Positions 22,461 to 34,222 of a stretch of DNA of 64,000 nucleotides are shown here, piece by piece (the stretch's first letter is position 1; each line of letters starts with the position of its first letter). Under the pieces are notes generated by a model. That model was not told where the DNA came from. It did not search any database and saw nothing but the letters and a program-made list of their open reading frames with translations. Source of the DNA: Larix sibirica (Eukaryota > Streptophyta > Pinopsida > Pinales > Pinaceae); NCBI GenBank assembly GCA_004151065.3, contig NWUY0303990011.1:1-64000 (forward strand). Reading direction: 5' to 3'. The translations under genes were made by a program, and so were the position numbers.

Positions 22461-24505
22461 AAGCTTGGCAGACAGGCGGATAAGTACATATTGAAGTTCC
22501 CCAATAACTTTCACTTTGGTACGATCCAGCTACGATCCAGCTGCACGATCTGAGTTGCACATTGTTTGGGCTCCGCGTTAATTTTCCTACATACAAAATA
22601 AGGCATCACATTAGATGACGCCCCAGAGTCCACCAAACAATTGTGTACATTGCGATTTGAAATATCATATGTGAGCAGGAACGGGGGAGTGTGAGAACCT
22701 GACTTATTACAAAAAAGAGCAGCATTAAGTGCTTTTGGATTAAGATTAACATTACCAGATGGCGGCGTTGTTCGCGTTTAACTTGCCTTACTTAGCACCA
22801 CTGTTATATTCTGCTAAGGCCTTCTCCAAAAGGTTGTGTTGTTGCTGCAATCTGCAAAGTGAAAACATCGAGATGTTTGCCTTTTTCTTCTTCATATCAT
22901 CTGCAAGGTTATACTCGATAGCAGGTAAGGTATGAGCAGATGACGGAGTCTTAACAGCAGTAGTGGTCTTGGTAACAGGGTTCGAGCTAGTCGGACCACC
23001 AGCTGTTTTCTGAGTTGGATTTGTACTTGACGGAGTAGAAACGGCTTTACCGGAGTAGAAGCTGTCTTCGTAGGAGTGGAAGGTGTCTTTGCTGGAGTGG
23101 AAGCAGGTTTATACGGGGTAGAAGCCGGCTTGGATGGGGTAGGATTGGTTTTAGGAGAAGGATTTGAGTTAGATGCATTACCGTTGGTGGATGGAGATCA
23201 TTTGCTTCTGGTGTGTACCTCGTTGGCAGATGTATGGACTTCCTCCACTTCTTCATCGTCGTCATCCGCTCCCGGCAATATATCCCATATAACGTTTAGA
23301 AATTTATCCTCATCTTCTACTTCGCACTCTTATTATTCTGGAACATATTCTTCCACTTCTGGCGAATTTTCATATACATCATATTTACCCAGCATGATGT
23401 TCTAAAAGGTATTAATTGCCTGTTTTTCTGTTTCTTCCTCTTCAACTTCTCCTTCTGGTTTTCCTTCTTCTGCTTTCACGGGAGGACCCACAAAGATGCT
23501 GAATTGATAAGCGAACTCTTTGCATGATTTATCTGAGTGATTCTCCCGATAAACTCTACAATAGTTATCCATTGCAAACTCCTCAATCTTAATACCTGCT
23601 GGAGTTGGAGGAGTAGGAGCAGCAGGCTTCTTTAACGGCCTGAATGGTTTCTTTGTTTCAAAACTTTGTCTTGTGGACTTTTTAAGATCAATGATTTCAT
23701 TATTAAACTTCTGGATGATTCTATGTAAGCTATCCAGGTTGGTCGAATCTTTCTCTTTAGCTTCTGCAACAGGATTTACAGGAGCAACAGGTTTCTTAGG
23801 TGGTACACTTGGCTTTTTATCGTCTGCCCCTGGGTTTTCCTTTAGACTGATAATCTATTTCTCCACCTTGATGGCTTCATCCATTGTTTCTGTGAGTGTT
23901 TGTCTCCCAGCTCTCTTCACAAACATGGCCATAGTAACTGGAAGAGCAGTTGAATAGAATTCAACTTTAACATCTTGAGCCGGCCTGGAGGCCGCAGGAA
24001 TCTTGTTCATTAGAGTCGTGAAACGCTGGTTAAAGTCCTTAACCTTTTCCTTCGCATCCATCTTCATACGCGATAGTTCTAAGACCAAGGATGCGGGTGT
24101 CTTCTCATCACCAAACTTGGTAATGAAAGCAGTTTCGAATTGTGCCCAGCTAGTAATTGAGCCTTGGGCAAGACTGAAGTACCAGGTCGAGGCTTTGTTC
24201 TCAAATGTATAAGGGAAAAGGCAGCAAACAACATCTTCGTGCTGCACACTTAATAATCTCACAGCTAGCATAAACTTTTTTATATGATCTTCAGGAGACT
24301 CTTTCTTATCAGGATCGAACTTTGGAAGCAGCTTTTCAGGATGCTTCGGTAAGTCATGTATATCTCCAGTAACTGCAACAGCATCCTGTGCTAGCCATGG
24401 CAAGTTTGCATTTGCATTCGCCATGTTTAATTGAACTATCGGAGGACTAGGAGGTCTTCCGGCTTGTGCACGCCGAGGACTTGTCGTAGCTTCCCGTGCT
24501 TTCAC
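22461..24505 (-). pseudogene. Ty3/gypsy gag-protease fragment (second copy, least decayed)
   Basis: The frame opens at ATG 24503-24505 and runs 216 codons uninterrupted, the longest ORF in the window. It then continues in frame past a few stops to 22461. Order: N-terminus; retrotransposon gag domain at about residues 70-175 (FDPDKKESPEDHIKKFMLAV, FENKASTWYFSLAQGSITSW, FITKFGDEKTPASLVLELSR, FNQRFTTLMNKIPAASRP); a Lys/Pro linker; a damaged zinc-knuckle region (YCRVYRENHSDKSC, first Cys pair lost); an acidic stretch (ADDDDEEVEEV); a Thr/Pro/Lys repeat (SKPASTPYKPASTPAKTPST); then the aspartic protease at 22616-22630 (NCLVDSGASSNVMPYFVCRK) and post-protease motif LDRTKVKVIGELQYVLIRL. The catalytic DSG is intact. 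Reverse transcriptase is missing beyond 22461, and no LTR or primer site was found upstream of 24505. It is a truncated nuclear-type insertion. Confidence 0.8.
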
Positions 24506-25000
24506 GATTGCTGGATAAAATGGCTGGATGATATGGGGGGGATGGTTAGGCTACCTTTTCAATCCTTCAACTTAATAAACTTATATGGCCTATTTCTAGT
24601 TCATTTAGTAAGGGAAATCCATGACTCTTGGCTTTCATCTGCACCCAAAAGAAAAGAACTTACCCTCGATCCTCCTATCCATGTAAACTTCAAAATATAG
24701 TATCCCCCCTTGTGATCCTATTCTCTAGTTTGAGCCTTGTCAAACCAAAATGATGGAATTTCCTTCATGGATGTTTTGTGCCTTTTATATGAGAAACATA
24801 ATTTTTGTATTCAAGAATTTATAGAGTTCTCCCCCACCTTGGTGCCTTAATATGCAAGCAAGGTATGCAGTTGAACGAAGTTTGTTCGGATCGGGTGGGC
24901 CTTTATATCGGATCGGAACAACTGCCTTCTTTTATTTAGAAACTACTACATTAACTTATTATTATATTGGAGGGGAGTCAGTACTTTGACCAGTTGTATT
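24506..25000. other. Spacer with a short copy of a dispersed repeat
   Basis: At about 24889-24925 a phrase with GGATCGGGTGGGCCTTTATA matches the GATCGG..GGGCCTTTATA core of the repeat family best seen at 61-63 kb and at 39.5 kb. Otherwise nothing is recognised. Confidence 0.4.
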
Positions 25001-26480
25001 TACCTTTAGATGCCTACCGAATCACCCCACCTACTTCACCTTACTACTTACGGGCATGCCCCAATAGGATCTTCTGGTTATCACTATTAACTTATAAGTA
25101 CCACGTATAATCTTCTGATACCACGTATGAACTATTGATATGGTCGAGCCTTGCCCATACTATTAAGGAATTAGAACCTATTCCCTAGGAATAGGAATTG
25201 TGAACCCTATTCGCCTTTCAGTTAATGCCTGCCCACTACCTACCCGCCTTGAACTACCCACTTACTCACTTACCCAACAACCATCCTACACATTAACATT
25301 GTACCCGCGTTCTATAACCCACACTTCCTGCTGACATATTTTTACTTCGATACCACTATGATTCTTGTCCCGGCCGGAAACTCGTTATGAATTCTAAAAT
25401 ACTGCATTGCTAGGAAAAGCCCTCAGAGCCTTTCATTTTAGTCCATCCTAACCACTCTTATACCTACCCACTTATAGACCTAGACGACATATCCCTATAC
25501 CACGAACTTCATGAATCGCTTAGGAGAGGTACTGCTATAAACCCTTATCTTATCAGGTATCAGCACCGGATCAACCTTACCATTACTCTACTACTACTCC
25601 ACATACTTACCAACCACCAGAACACCTTCACACTCCCTGTACCCGTTATACACCTTACATTAGCCAGACTGTAGACTGCTTACATCACACTGCAATTAAT
25701 GATTCTCCTGGTTACCACTCACTAGGAGTAACGGTCGAACCTTGCCCAGGATACAATTAAGTCATTCTTACAAACTGCATTGCTTAGGAAAGAGGGAAGA
25801 TCCTTACTTGCTTTTCGCTCCGCACCTGCAGATAAATCCCTTTACTTTTAAGCATTACCTATACTCGAACAAACTACCTGCTTCACCAACCTTAATACTG
25901 ATATAAGCCCCACACTTTTAGCTCCTTGTTGCATCTACTTTTCCCATAGAACTTTCGGTTGGATTGCCTTACTCTTCACAGGCAAACCTTTTTTAACAAT
26001 TGCTTTCAGATACTGCTGAGTTATGACCTTCTGGCGCTACGACCTATTGTTCCCACTGAATAGCTTTGCCAATAATATTTTCATCCATTAGAATACACTG
26101 GCTAAGCTAGAAAGAGTACTATTGACCTTTCATTTTAGGACCTGCTAACCGGGTACTCATATTTACTGCCCGCCTTTACTACTTACATCGTTGGATCGGA
26201 TAGATCGGATGGAAATACTTTAACATAAAGCATTGTTTGACGGGCGTTCAAGAAATACAGCATTCATCAGTGTTAGATTACTTACACTTTGCCTTTCATT
26301 ACTCTTTGTTGCTAGGAACTCTTTCTACCCTTCTTTTATCAGGACCGGATGGATCACTCCGACTTCGGCCCTTACCATCATTCCTTACTGCCACATCACA
26401 TCTTCAATCCCTGTACTCCCCCCGATACGCCTTAGATTAGCCAGACAGCTAGCAGAACTCATCGTGGGAACTGCATTATT
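25000..26480 (+). repeat. C/T-rich block with an imperfect direct duplication
   Basis: The plus strand is rich in CTTAC, CCACTTAC and ACCTACC. About 140 bases at 25553-25697 recur imperfectly at 26336-26478: both contain a TATCAG..CCGGAT start, TACCAT, CCCTGTAC, TTAGATTAGCCAGAC-like and CTGCA..TTA phrases in the same order. Smaller repeats are TACCACGTAT twice at 25099-25131, and a phrase containing CTGCATTGCT near 25406 and 25770. No gene was found; the frames at 26233-26502 are by-products. Confidence 0.5.
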
Positions 26481-26491
26481 CTTGAATTCCT

Positions 26492-26810
26492 GCCGGAACT
26501 GATGAGACATAGCTTGATGGCGGGATGGATGGTTTATTAGCCGATAGGGGTGGGTTACCTCTAACAGAGAGAGATCGTGTGAACTGTCGATATTTATTCT
26601 ATATAGCCGGAACTTATGATACATGGCTGAATGGATGGATGGGTGGAATGGATGGGTGGAGGGGAGGGAGGAATGGTTGAGTAGCCCATAGGGTGCTTTC
26701 CCTTTAGCTTAGATCGTTTAACCCGGATAGTTTGAGAATAAATAGCCAGCCGGAACTGAGAGACATGGTTGGATGGGCAACGCCACCTTCGATTAAGCAA
26801 ATTTCCCATC
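26492..26810 (+). repeat. Tandem repeat with GCCGGAACT and GGATGG motifs
   Basis: Three units begin with GCCGGAACT at 26492, 26606 and 26749 (spacings 114 and 143 bases). Each continues with GA(T)GAGACATGG/GATACATGG, then GGATGGATGGGTGG-type sequence. The first two also carry AG(C)C(G/C)ATAGGG(T)G and CTTTA/CTCTAAC further on. A fourth, displaced partial unit lies at 60283-60350 (GGATGGATGGGTGGAGGG followed by CTCATAGGGCGGTTGACC). It is a diverged tandem array. Confidence 0.6.
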
Positions 26811-26989
26811 TCAATAGGTCCGATAATATGCCAACCAGTAGACATATTAATAGACCTTTTATTTCACACACTATGTAGGCCATTCTTTTCACACACCCTG
26901 TAGGAGGTGATCCCGGCGGGTTCGGCTATTTTTATGGTAAGGATGATAGTTGGATTTGGTACTTTTTACCCTTGAGCTTTTTTAATACC

Positions 26990-27293
26990 TTTAAGGCTAA
27001 CTTGGAGCTTGAGGCTAATGAAATTGGAGTTGAATTGCTGAAGATGAATGTTATGAGTTTGGCTTCTACAAGTTTTTTTGAGGGCTTTTAATAGGGTAGA
27101 TGGATAAACCCCACCTATTGCTGTCAACAATGCTTTGCGCTATGCTGAGCAGCTTTACAGAATATAAGGCAGACATGAAACATGGTTCCTGGGCTAGGTC
27201 CTCCACAATACTCTAATTATGGGTGGCCTGTGCATTCAGATTATGAGTCAACCTATGAAGAACTCCAGTCAGTTCGCTAGCTTGTGACTTATA
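26990..27293 (+). pseudogene. Short decayed reading frame, possible gag N-terminus
   Basis: A plus-strand frame with phrases ANLELEANEIGVELLKMN, VMSLASTSFFEGF and, after several stops, PPQYSNYGWPVHSDYESTY looks protein-like. A neighbouring frame contributes NNALRYAEQLYRI between them, so at least one frameshift would be needed. Tyr/Pro-rich N-termini of this kind precede gag in some plant elements, and the repeat array that follows (27.6-28.3 kb) could be non-coding transposon sequence. The family is unknown. Confidence 0.22.
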
Positions 27294-27639
27294 TAGGCAT
27301 AGGCTTGGATCATTTATAGGCATTTAAGAGCCTGTTCGCTATCGGTTCGCTCTATCAGTCTATCCAGGAGAGCCAGCCAGACCATAGCCAGTTCGCTATC
27401 GTTTCGCCAATTAACCCAGAAGATTACCACACACCACCTGAAGTTAAGGCTGAGATTCCTCCTTCACTGAATGGGCTAATTTGTAACCTCTTTTGATGGC
27501 TGCTCATGTATGTACCAGACCTGCTAAACATGTACAATACTCCTGCAGCAAAAGGTTGGCAAAAGAAGTCTAACTTAAAAGCATAAAGATCTAAGAAGGC
27601 ACGCCCAAGCTAAAGGATATTCTTTATGGCAGAAAATGG

Positions 27640-28275
27640 GCCAACGTCCAACAAAAGGGCACCAAACTCCTAGCTGATATGCTTAGTTCTGCAGCAGATT
27701 TTAGGGCTAATATGAAAAGTGCAAATAGTACAATGTTCAATGTTATAAAGAGACAAGGAAGTACGCCTTGACAAGGCCAATAAAACTACACCAAAATAAA
27801 GCTCAACGTTCTATGGAAAGAGTGCAACGCCCTGCCAAACTGTCACACCAAACCAAAACCATAAACCCTAAGTGACTGACTACTCCAGCAAATGCAAATC
27901 TGAGATGATGAGGGGGAACGCCCTGCTAGGATGATTAACTCTATGCTGAGATCAAGGGCAACGTCCTGCAATAGAATCATACAAAACTGGATATGAAACC
28001 CTAAGCACAAACTTTAGCAAATTCAGATTTAAGGCTAATAAAAGGTTGAGCCCAAGGAGGAGGATCCCAGACATCAAAAATGAAGTCCCCAACGTCCAAG
28101 TGAGGAGGCACAACGTTCAGCTGGTATGTACAAAGTTGCAGCAGATCTAGGGCTAATTTCACATGCCAAAAATGATGGAACGTTAGGCACCTTAGGCTAC
28201 TATGGGGTGCGCCCTGTTGATAGAATTTTGATATGTGAATATTAGGTGCAACGTCCTATCAGAACTTACCTTAGT
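27640..28275 (+). repeat. Degenerate array of AACGTCC/AACGCCCTGC units
   Basis: CCAACGTCCAA, CTCAACGTTC, GCAACGCCCTGC, GAACGCCCTGCT, GCAACGTCCTGC, CAACGTTCAGC, GAACGTTAGG, GCGCCCTG and GCAACGTCCTAT recur along about 630 bases. Two longer units align well: 27649-27740 and 28092-28185 both run AACGTCCAA, a GGGCAC/GAGGCAC, AGCTGATATG/AGCTGGTATG, GCAGCAGAT, TAGGGCTAATTT-like. The repeats could be spacer DNA of a retroelement; no coding function is evident. Confidence 0.55.
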
Positions 28276-28950
28276 TCCTGAAGAATGCCTCGGGTTGATG
28301 ATTTCTTTATGGTGGGATTCCTAGTCTCTGGTGGGATGAGTCCTGATCTTCTCGGGATCTTCTATGCAAAATATTTTCATTCCCTCTAGAGCACGTCAGA
28401 CATTAGATAAAGTATCTTATCAGGTTACGAACTCAAAAAAGGCTGGCCTTAGAGCGAAGGTTAGAACGAGGAGGAAGTAAGTCGCTTGTCCCAGGTTACT
28501 TATTGAATGCCCCGTAAGGGTGAGGTAGCGAACTCTCTGACTTAGGGGAATAAAATAAAGGAGGAACTGCCATTGCTTGCCCTTGTCCTAGGAAGGACGA
28601 GCAATAAATCCCTCCTCGGGCGAGGAACTGCGAAGCTTAAATATGTTAAATTAGGAGTTATTTCCACTACCTAATCTCATAGGTGATTTCTATAGTGGAT
28701 AGTACAGAGATGGGTATATTCATAGTTTGACATTATAAGGGTATTTGGCATGCCTACACTTGAATGAGTAGGGTAGCAGGCCAAAAGACCTATACTAACC
28801 CTCAAAATACTTGTAATAAAGATGGGTTTAACACTCAACGGGGCAGGAGAGGAAGCCAACCTAACCCGTAGGTAATCTATCGGGCTTCTCTCTTAACAGT
28901 ACTAAAAAGAAAGCGTGAGGTCCCCACCTGTTGAATTACAAAGAAGAAAA
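28276..28950. other. Spacer with a small hairpin
   Basis: At 28580-28608 GCTTGCCCTTGTCCTAGG is followed by AAGGACGAGC, giving a GTCCT/AGGAC stem in the style of the short GC hairpins at 30.66, 54.19, 55.05 and 57.17 kb. No gene was recognised. Confidence 0.35.
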
Positions 28951-29360
28951 AGAAAGCCGATCGAAGTCCGGTAGGTCTGGTTTTGGTCTCCCCTCTATAA
29001 ATGTAGTATGAAACTACCTGGATTAAGTCCATTGGTCTTGTCCCGGGTCTCCCTTATAACATAAAAAGGAGTTAACCGATCGAAGTCCGCAAGTCATGTC
29101 TCGGTCTCTCCCTCATCTAAGTCTCCCCTAATAAAATAAGTTGAAAAGCTACCCAGGTGTTGTCCGGCAGGCCTTAAATCGGTCCCGCCTACATGTTGTA
29201 ATGCCTAGCCCGAGTGTGATCCAACGGGCTTGCTCCGGTGTATTCGCCTACATAGTATGTTCACGTCTAATCCAGATATATGTAGGCAATATATTTTGTT
29301 CCGGCATGTTTGCCTATATAGTTTTTCTCTGCCTAACCCGGATCTAGCCCGGTAGGTCTG
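28951..29360 (+). repeat. Degenerate array of GATCGAAGTCCG / GGTCTC units
   Basis: CCGATCGAAGTCCGGTAGG at 28956-28974 recurs as CCGATCGAAGTCCGCAAG at 29079-29096. Between and after them GGTCTTGTCCCGGGTCTCCC, GTCTCGGTCTCTCCCTC, GTTGTCCGGCAGG and AGCCCGGTAGGTCTG follow the same scheme. A second motif, GTTCCGGCATGTTTGCCTA at 29299-29317, repeats CTCCGGTGTATTCGCCTA at 29234-29251. The array is about 400 bases and strongly diverged. Confidence 0.55.
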
Positions 29361-29799
29361 CTTTCTTTACTGCCTGGATAGATTGATTGTAAAAATTATT
29401 CGCTAAAGGTGGTAGTGTGTTCTTCCTTCAGGGGTCGGGTTAAATGGAATATCTTAGGCCCCTAGGGTGGGTATGGTGAGGTAGGCTATATCTATTTCTA
29501 GCAACCAACTAGGTGTTAAAGCAAGTTTGGTAGTATCTTATCGTTCCCCGGGTGATCTAAATAAAAACAATTGTGGCAATCCAAGGCATGTAGTGTGTAT
29601 CTCTCGGTGATGGTAAAAAAAAGCAAATATAACGTAATAATATCCCCTCCCTTTATATCTGATCGTTTGTTATGCAGCGGGCATTACCTGAAAGGCAGGC
29701 AGGTAGGTCTATTCCTACTCCTGGCAATGTTGACTGGGATCCATCCATCAATCGTATCTGGGGGTTAATCATCCCGGTCCGAAAAGGTTCTAGTGTTAC

Positions 29800-32700
29800 C
29801 CAGGATAATCATTCATAGCGATGTGACGGAAGCTGTATCAGTAATCTAAGGCGTATAGGGAGTACGGAGTGATGGTGATATGTGTGGGGTAATATTACAG
29901 GAAGGGGTAAGGTTAACCGGGTTCATCCCGTCCAACAAGTAAGTGTGGGGACTAGGCGGAGGTAAGGAGTACCTATAAGTTTTTGATGAAGCAGGTGGAC
30001 TGATGGTAACGGTAAGGTGGGCTGCATAGTAAAGGCAAATAGTCATAGTAAGGTGCTCAGCTCTGCTGTGCCGATCCAATCGTGTAAGATATGAAAAGTA
30101 AGGGAGTATGGAATCCAAAAGTTCCCACGCACGATGATCCCAGGAGACTGGGGGTTCCTGTGCCACTGCTATTAATCCAAAGAGACTGACTCCCCAATGA
30201 ATGGTCAAAGTGCCTAAGGCAAGCGCCTGCCTGTCCAATAGGGTCTGGTTGTAGTTCCTTCATCCATTGGTATAAATAAATGACATATATAAAGGCCTGC
30301 CTGATGCTAAACCGGCTTCGTTCGTGATAAAATTCCCTCAATATTAGGGCACCAGGTGGGGGGTGGGTAAAAATCCTAGCCGTAAGAAAGTTATTCCTAA
30401 TATTTACTACTCCCCGCGGCATATGAAACTAAAGGTTCGGTGACAAGGTGAGTTGAGGGGCGCAGCGAATAAAATCCTAAATATGAGGGGTGGGGTGCTC
30501 AATAATAACCAAAAGAGGAGGGTATCCATCCATTCATAATCAAATAATCCTAAAGGTGGGGTATAAATCCTATAATCCATAAGAAGGAGGCTTCATTATA
30601 AGATTTCCTATTAAGGTAGCAGGTTGGGTGGTTTCGATCAATATAAAAAACCTCTCCCTCACGGTCGAGCGGCTCTGCCCTCTCCTTTTAGTCGAGCGGC
30701 TCCGCTCCTTCCCAAACATGCTTTTTATAAAGACCAATTTGGTTTATCCGGGTTCGGCGGAGGCATATTCATCCATAAGGGTTCTCGAATTCGCATTTTG
30801 ATTTCGGATAATGGTCTGCTTTCTAAATAAGATCCAAGGGTTGTTCCTGTGCCACTGACATAAGATCTAAAGGTCCTAGCAATGCTTGCTGCTTGTATTA
30901 ATGAGTCAATCGTATCTGGAAGCTTGTCCCCCCCGACAATAAGATAAATAGTGGTACCCCGCATTCCTAAACCTCAAGCAAGTGGTTGTTAAGGGCATGC
31001 ACCTCCATCCACTAAGTAAGGTTGGGTGAGGCAGCGAAAAGAAAGGGTGGTTAACACAAAAGGTTGGTAGCATGGGGTAACACTTAAGGTAAAACAAGTA
31101 AGGTAAATTGAATAGCAATGTTCTGTCTGCACACCCAACCAAGCAAGCCTTCATCCTTCCTTCCATCTTCGATGCGTCTGGCTGTAGTTCCTTTCCTCAA
31201 TGAGGAATTATAGAGTGTGAGTAGCATGAAACATACAGTCTTCCTGTAGGCATAGAAAGGGGTAAATAAATAGTCCCATCCAATTCAAAGTGCCTATAAA
31301 AGCCCTTCCCTCCGTAAAATAACTAAGTTGGATAAAAGTATATAGAGAATGGTGAAAATAACCGGGTGGGTTGGTCTAGAATGAATGGTCCAAGTGCCCA
31401 AGCCGACTCAATATCTAAATTCTGGGAGTATTTAAAGGCAGTTCTTACGATCCCAGAAAAGTTAGTAGCTGTCTAACCTGTCCAACTTCCATTAATTATG
31501 TAGGCTCTTAACCAGCCAGGTCCTCCCTCCATGCAATAATGTCGAAGCCCGTCAAACGATGCTCTCTCTATTGTAAGCCCTTAGAATTACCCACTCAAGT
31601 AAGATGATTTAGTCAAGTGTTGTTAAACGCCCGTGACCAATGCTCTCTCATTAATTGACCATCATCCATCATTCCATGCCTTAAGTTCTGGCTTTCTAGA
31701 ATCAATCCGGCAGTTCCAAGGATCTCAGCTAAAGTGCTGGCTGTATATAATAATCAATCCGGCAGTTCCTCCGGCGATCCCACACCACAACGGAATTGTC
31801 CAACTTACAGTCTTCTTCCTGTAGGCTGATAAAGTAAATACGAATGCTCAAAGTGCCCACCCCCATATCAAATCAAGTAGGCATGGTCCTCCCTAAAAGC
31901 AATAAGGCACGGAGTAGTTAAGTTTATTCTGTAAGTACTTAACGTAGCTGGGGTTTTGCAAATAGGGTGCTTTCTTAATTAAGAAATTGTATCCGGCCCT
32001 CCCCTCCACCCAAAAATAGAAACAGTTGAGGATCGAAGAGAAGATTCCCATCTGAAATAGGCACCTAGATTGGGTTGGTCAGATCGATCCGAAAAACGTC
32101 CTCAAACACGCACGCATTTTATAAAGAAAAACTTGGTGTTGAGGAGTTCCGAGGCATATGATTGGTGACTTTGAAAAAGTTGAATCACCAGTTACGGGAG
32201 CATAGGTGGTGGTACCCCGTTTGGGATTCCTTCCAGTTTGACTTTGTTCCTAACCCACCCCTGTTAAGTATGAATACTGACTGAAATAAAGCCGAAGACC
32301 TCTAATGCTGCCAGGAGCTAAGCAAAGTAAAAGACTACTAGCAGGAAAAAGCCAAGCCTAAGCTCACAACCGAAGCCACGCCAAAGCCCACCAAGATCGA
32401 AGGTAGCCTAGAATCCACGTCCCATACCAAAGGGCGGCATAATTCAAAGTGTATTCCTGAAGATCAATAAGAAGTGTCTCAAGAGGATTCCAAGACTGGC
32501 ACCCCCATATCTATCTATAATTTGAAAGAAGCGCATATATAAAGAATTGCCCATAAACAAACCCAAGAAGTCTGAATCCAGTAAGTTTTTTCTTTTCAAG
32601 CCCGACCCGAGATGACTTATCTAAATATCATATGAAACTAAAGGTGAGGTTACAAGGTCAAGGTAAGGTGGGGGCACAGCGAATAAAATCCTGAAGATTC

Positions 32701-32954
32701 CGGTGCTCAAGAAAAAGAAATACTGAGGATCGCAGAGAAAAGAAAAGAAAAAGAAAGGATAGGGTATAAAGACTATGCATAAGAAGGCGCTCGTAGATAA
32801 GATACGGCGGCATAATAAAAAGGTGGGATTTATAAATAACATATATAAAGGTCCGCCCAATCTAAACCAACTAAACCGGTTCGGCTTCGTGAAAAGATCC
32901 CATCTGAAAAAGGTACAGGGGGCACTAAGTTTGTTGGTAAGGGCGGGGTGAGGT
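29800..32954 (+). repeat. Mosaic of diverged dispersed repeats
   Basis: Phrases shared within this block and with distant sites show it is a patchwork. CATATGAAACTAAAGGT followed by CGCAGCGAATAAAATCCT-type sequence occurs at 30420-30480 and 32628-32692. GGTCAAAGTGCC-like phrases occur at 30203, 31291, 31386, 31846 and, with longer flanks, 61905. GGCTGTAGTTCC-like phrases occur near 30247 and 31179. CAGTCTTC(TTC)CTGTAGGC occurs near 31231 and 31810. Inverted copies of the 61-63 kb repeat lie at about 30285-30360, 30720-30765, 32040-32135 and 32820-32935. No gene was recognised. Confidence 0.5.
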
Positions 32955-33620
32955 TGTAACAACCCATCAAGTGTGTTACTATAATCTAACAATCAACATA
33001 ATTTTGTTATTTTATTTAATTACTCCAATAAATAATAATCACTCAGAGTAAACTTCAGAATTACTACTAAATCAGAGCGGACTTGGCACATCATAGAAAT
33101 AGAAAATATAATAAACCCAATCTCATGCAACCATTATGTAGGAAAACATATAATAAATACATATAAAACATAACCAGAGTACCTAGATAATCTGTAGCTT
33201 GCTAATTCCAGGTGTTTCTCCCAACAATGCTCCAATCAAACAACTACCAGAAAAAGGTGTAACCGTGCTCAAAGCAGTCTTTCCTCCCTACTAATGCAAA
33301 AGCGTATCCGGCAATTGGCCCCCTAGTGGGTCTCACGATCCAATGAGAAGACAACAAGAAGATCAACCAAAAAAGAACTAAGGGTGGCTCTCAATAACTC
33401 AGCAGTAGGATCACAATAGGCACAAAGTTGACTCCCAATGACTTGTGGTGAGGTCTCTGGACTTAGGCACAACGAGTCCCACAGTACCTAGTGTGCAGGG
33501 ATCTTACTACCACCTTCAGCCCCTGGTGATCGCAACCACAGGCGGCAGTGGCGTCTCCTCAAGCAGTGGCATCCCAAAGGCCCAAAATAATAAGAGGATT
33601 TCTAGGCACAAATAAAACCA
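32955..33620 (+). repeat. Possible solo-LTR-like segment
   Basis: The segment begins TGTAACAACCC, a typical start for plant gypsy LTRs, immediately after a copy of the dispersed repeat. It then becomes AT-rich (TTATTTTATTTAATTACTCC) like many LTR bodies. Its first 25 bases resemble the inward-facing LTR start at 35140 on the other strand (TGTGAAACCCC, then AGTGTGTTTTACT here matched by AGTGTGTTACTA). The right end is uncertain. If real, two related LTR starts face each other across 2.2 kb. Confidence 0.3.
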
Positions 33621-34222
33621 ACATCCAATTCACACAATCAAGGTGAGGGCAGCAGTGATAGGCTTAGGCGGAGGATTAGGGATAACCTCAGTCTGAGAGT
33701 TAGGAACTGGGTCGAACTGGTTAGCATAAGGCCTGGAACCATCCAAATATTCCTTCTTACCAGGGAGCTCTTCCCAATGCGTAGGAGTTGAATGCGATTC
33801 AATAACCTCCGGACTGTCCTGTCCTGAATGTTACCCATCTTCTGATCTCCTACATCCAGCTGGCGTACTGACCTCGGAAACCTCACTTTTTCATCATCAA
33901 TTTTTCTGACAAGTTAAGTAAGGCAAATCAAGCCAAGTCAGGCCAGTATATCTCCATAGGGTATCTTCCCGGTTTATATAGAGTGCCTGAGTAATAAATA
34001 TATTTCAATTACCTCCATTCTGTCATTATGTATCGTGGTTGCCCTAATTCTGAGCATCTTACTCTATTTAAGCAGGAACCAATTGATTGGCCGCCAGCGA
34101 AGCAAAGAGAAGTGTACCAGGCGGGATGCATAGTGAGTTAACCCAGCACCACAAGCCCTGCAGCACCCCTTATTATAAGAGTAGGGCAAGAGCAAGTGTA
34201 ATTCCAAAATAAAGGTATCAAT

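Noticed and set aside
26233-26892. Multiple overlapping 60-90-codon ORFs on both strands
   Set aside because: They lie inside tandem and C/T-rich repeats and share no motif with any family.
25000-29400. Possible CRISPR-like array because of regularly spaced short repeats
   Set aside because: Repeats are diverged, spacing is irregular, there are no unique constant-length spacers, and no cas-like gene is present.
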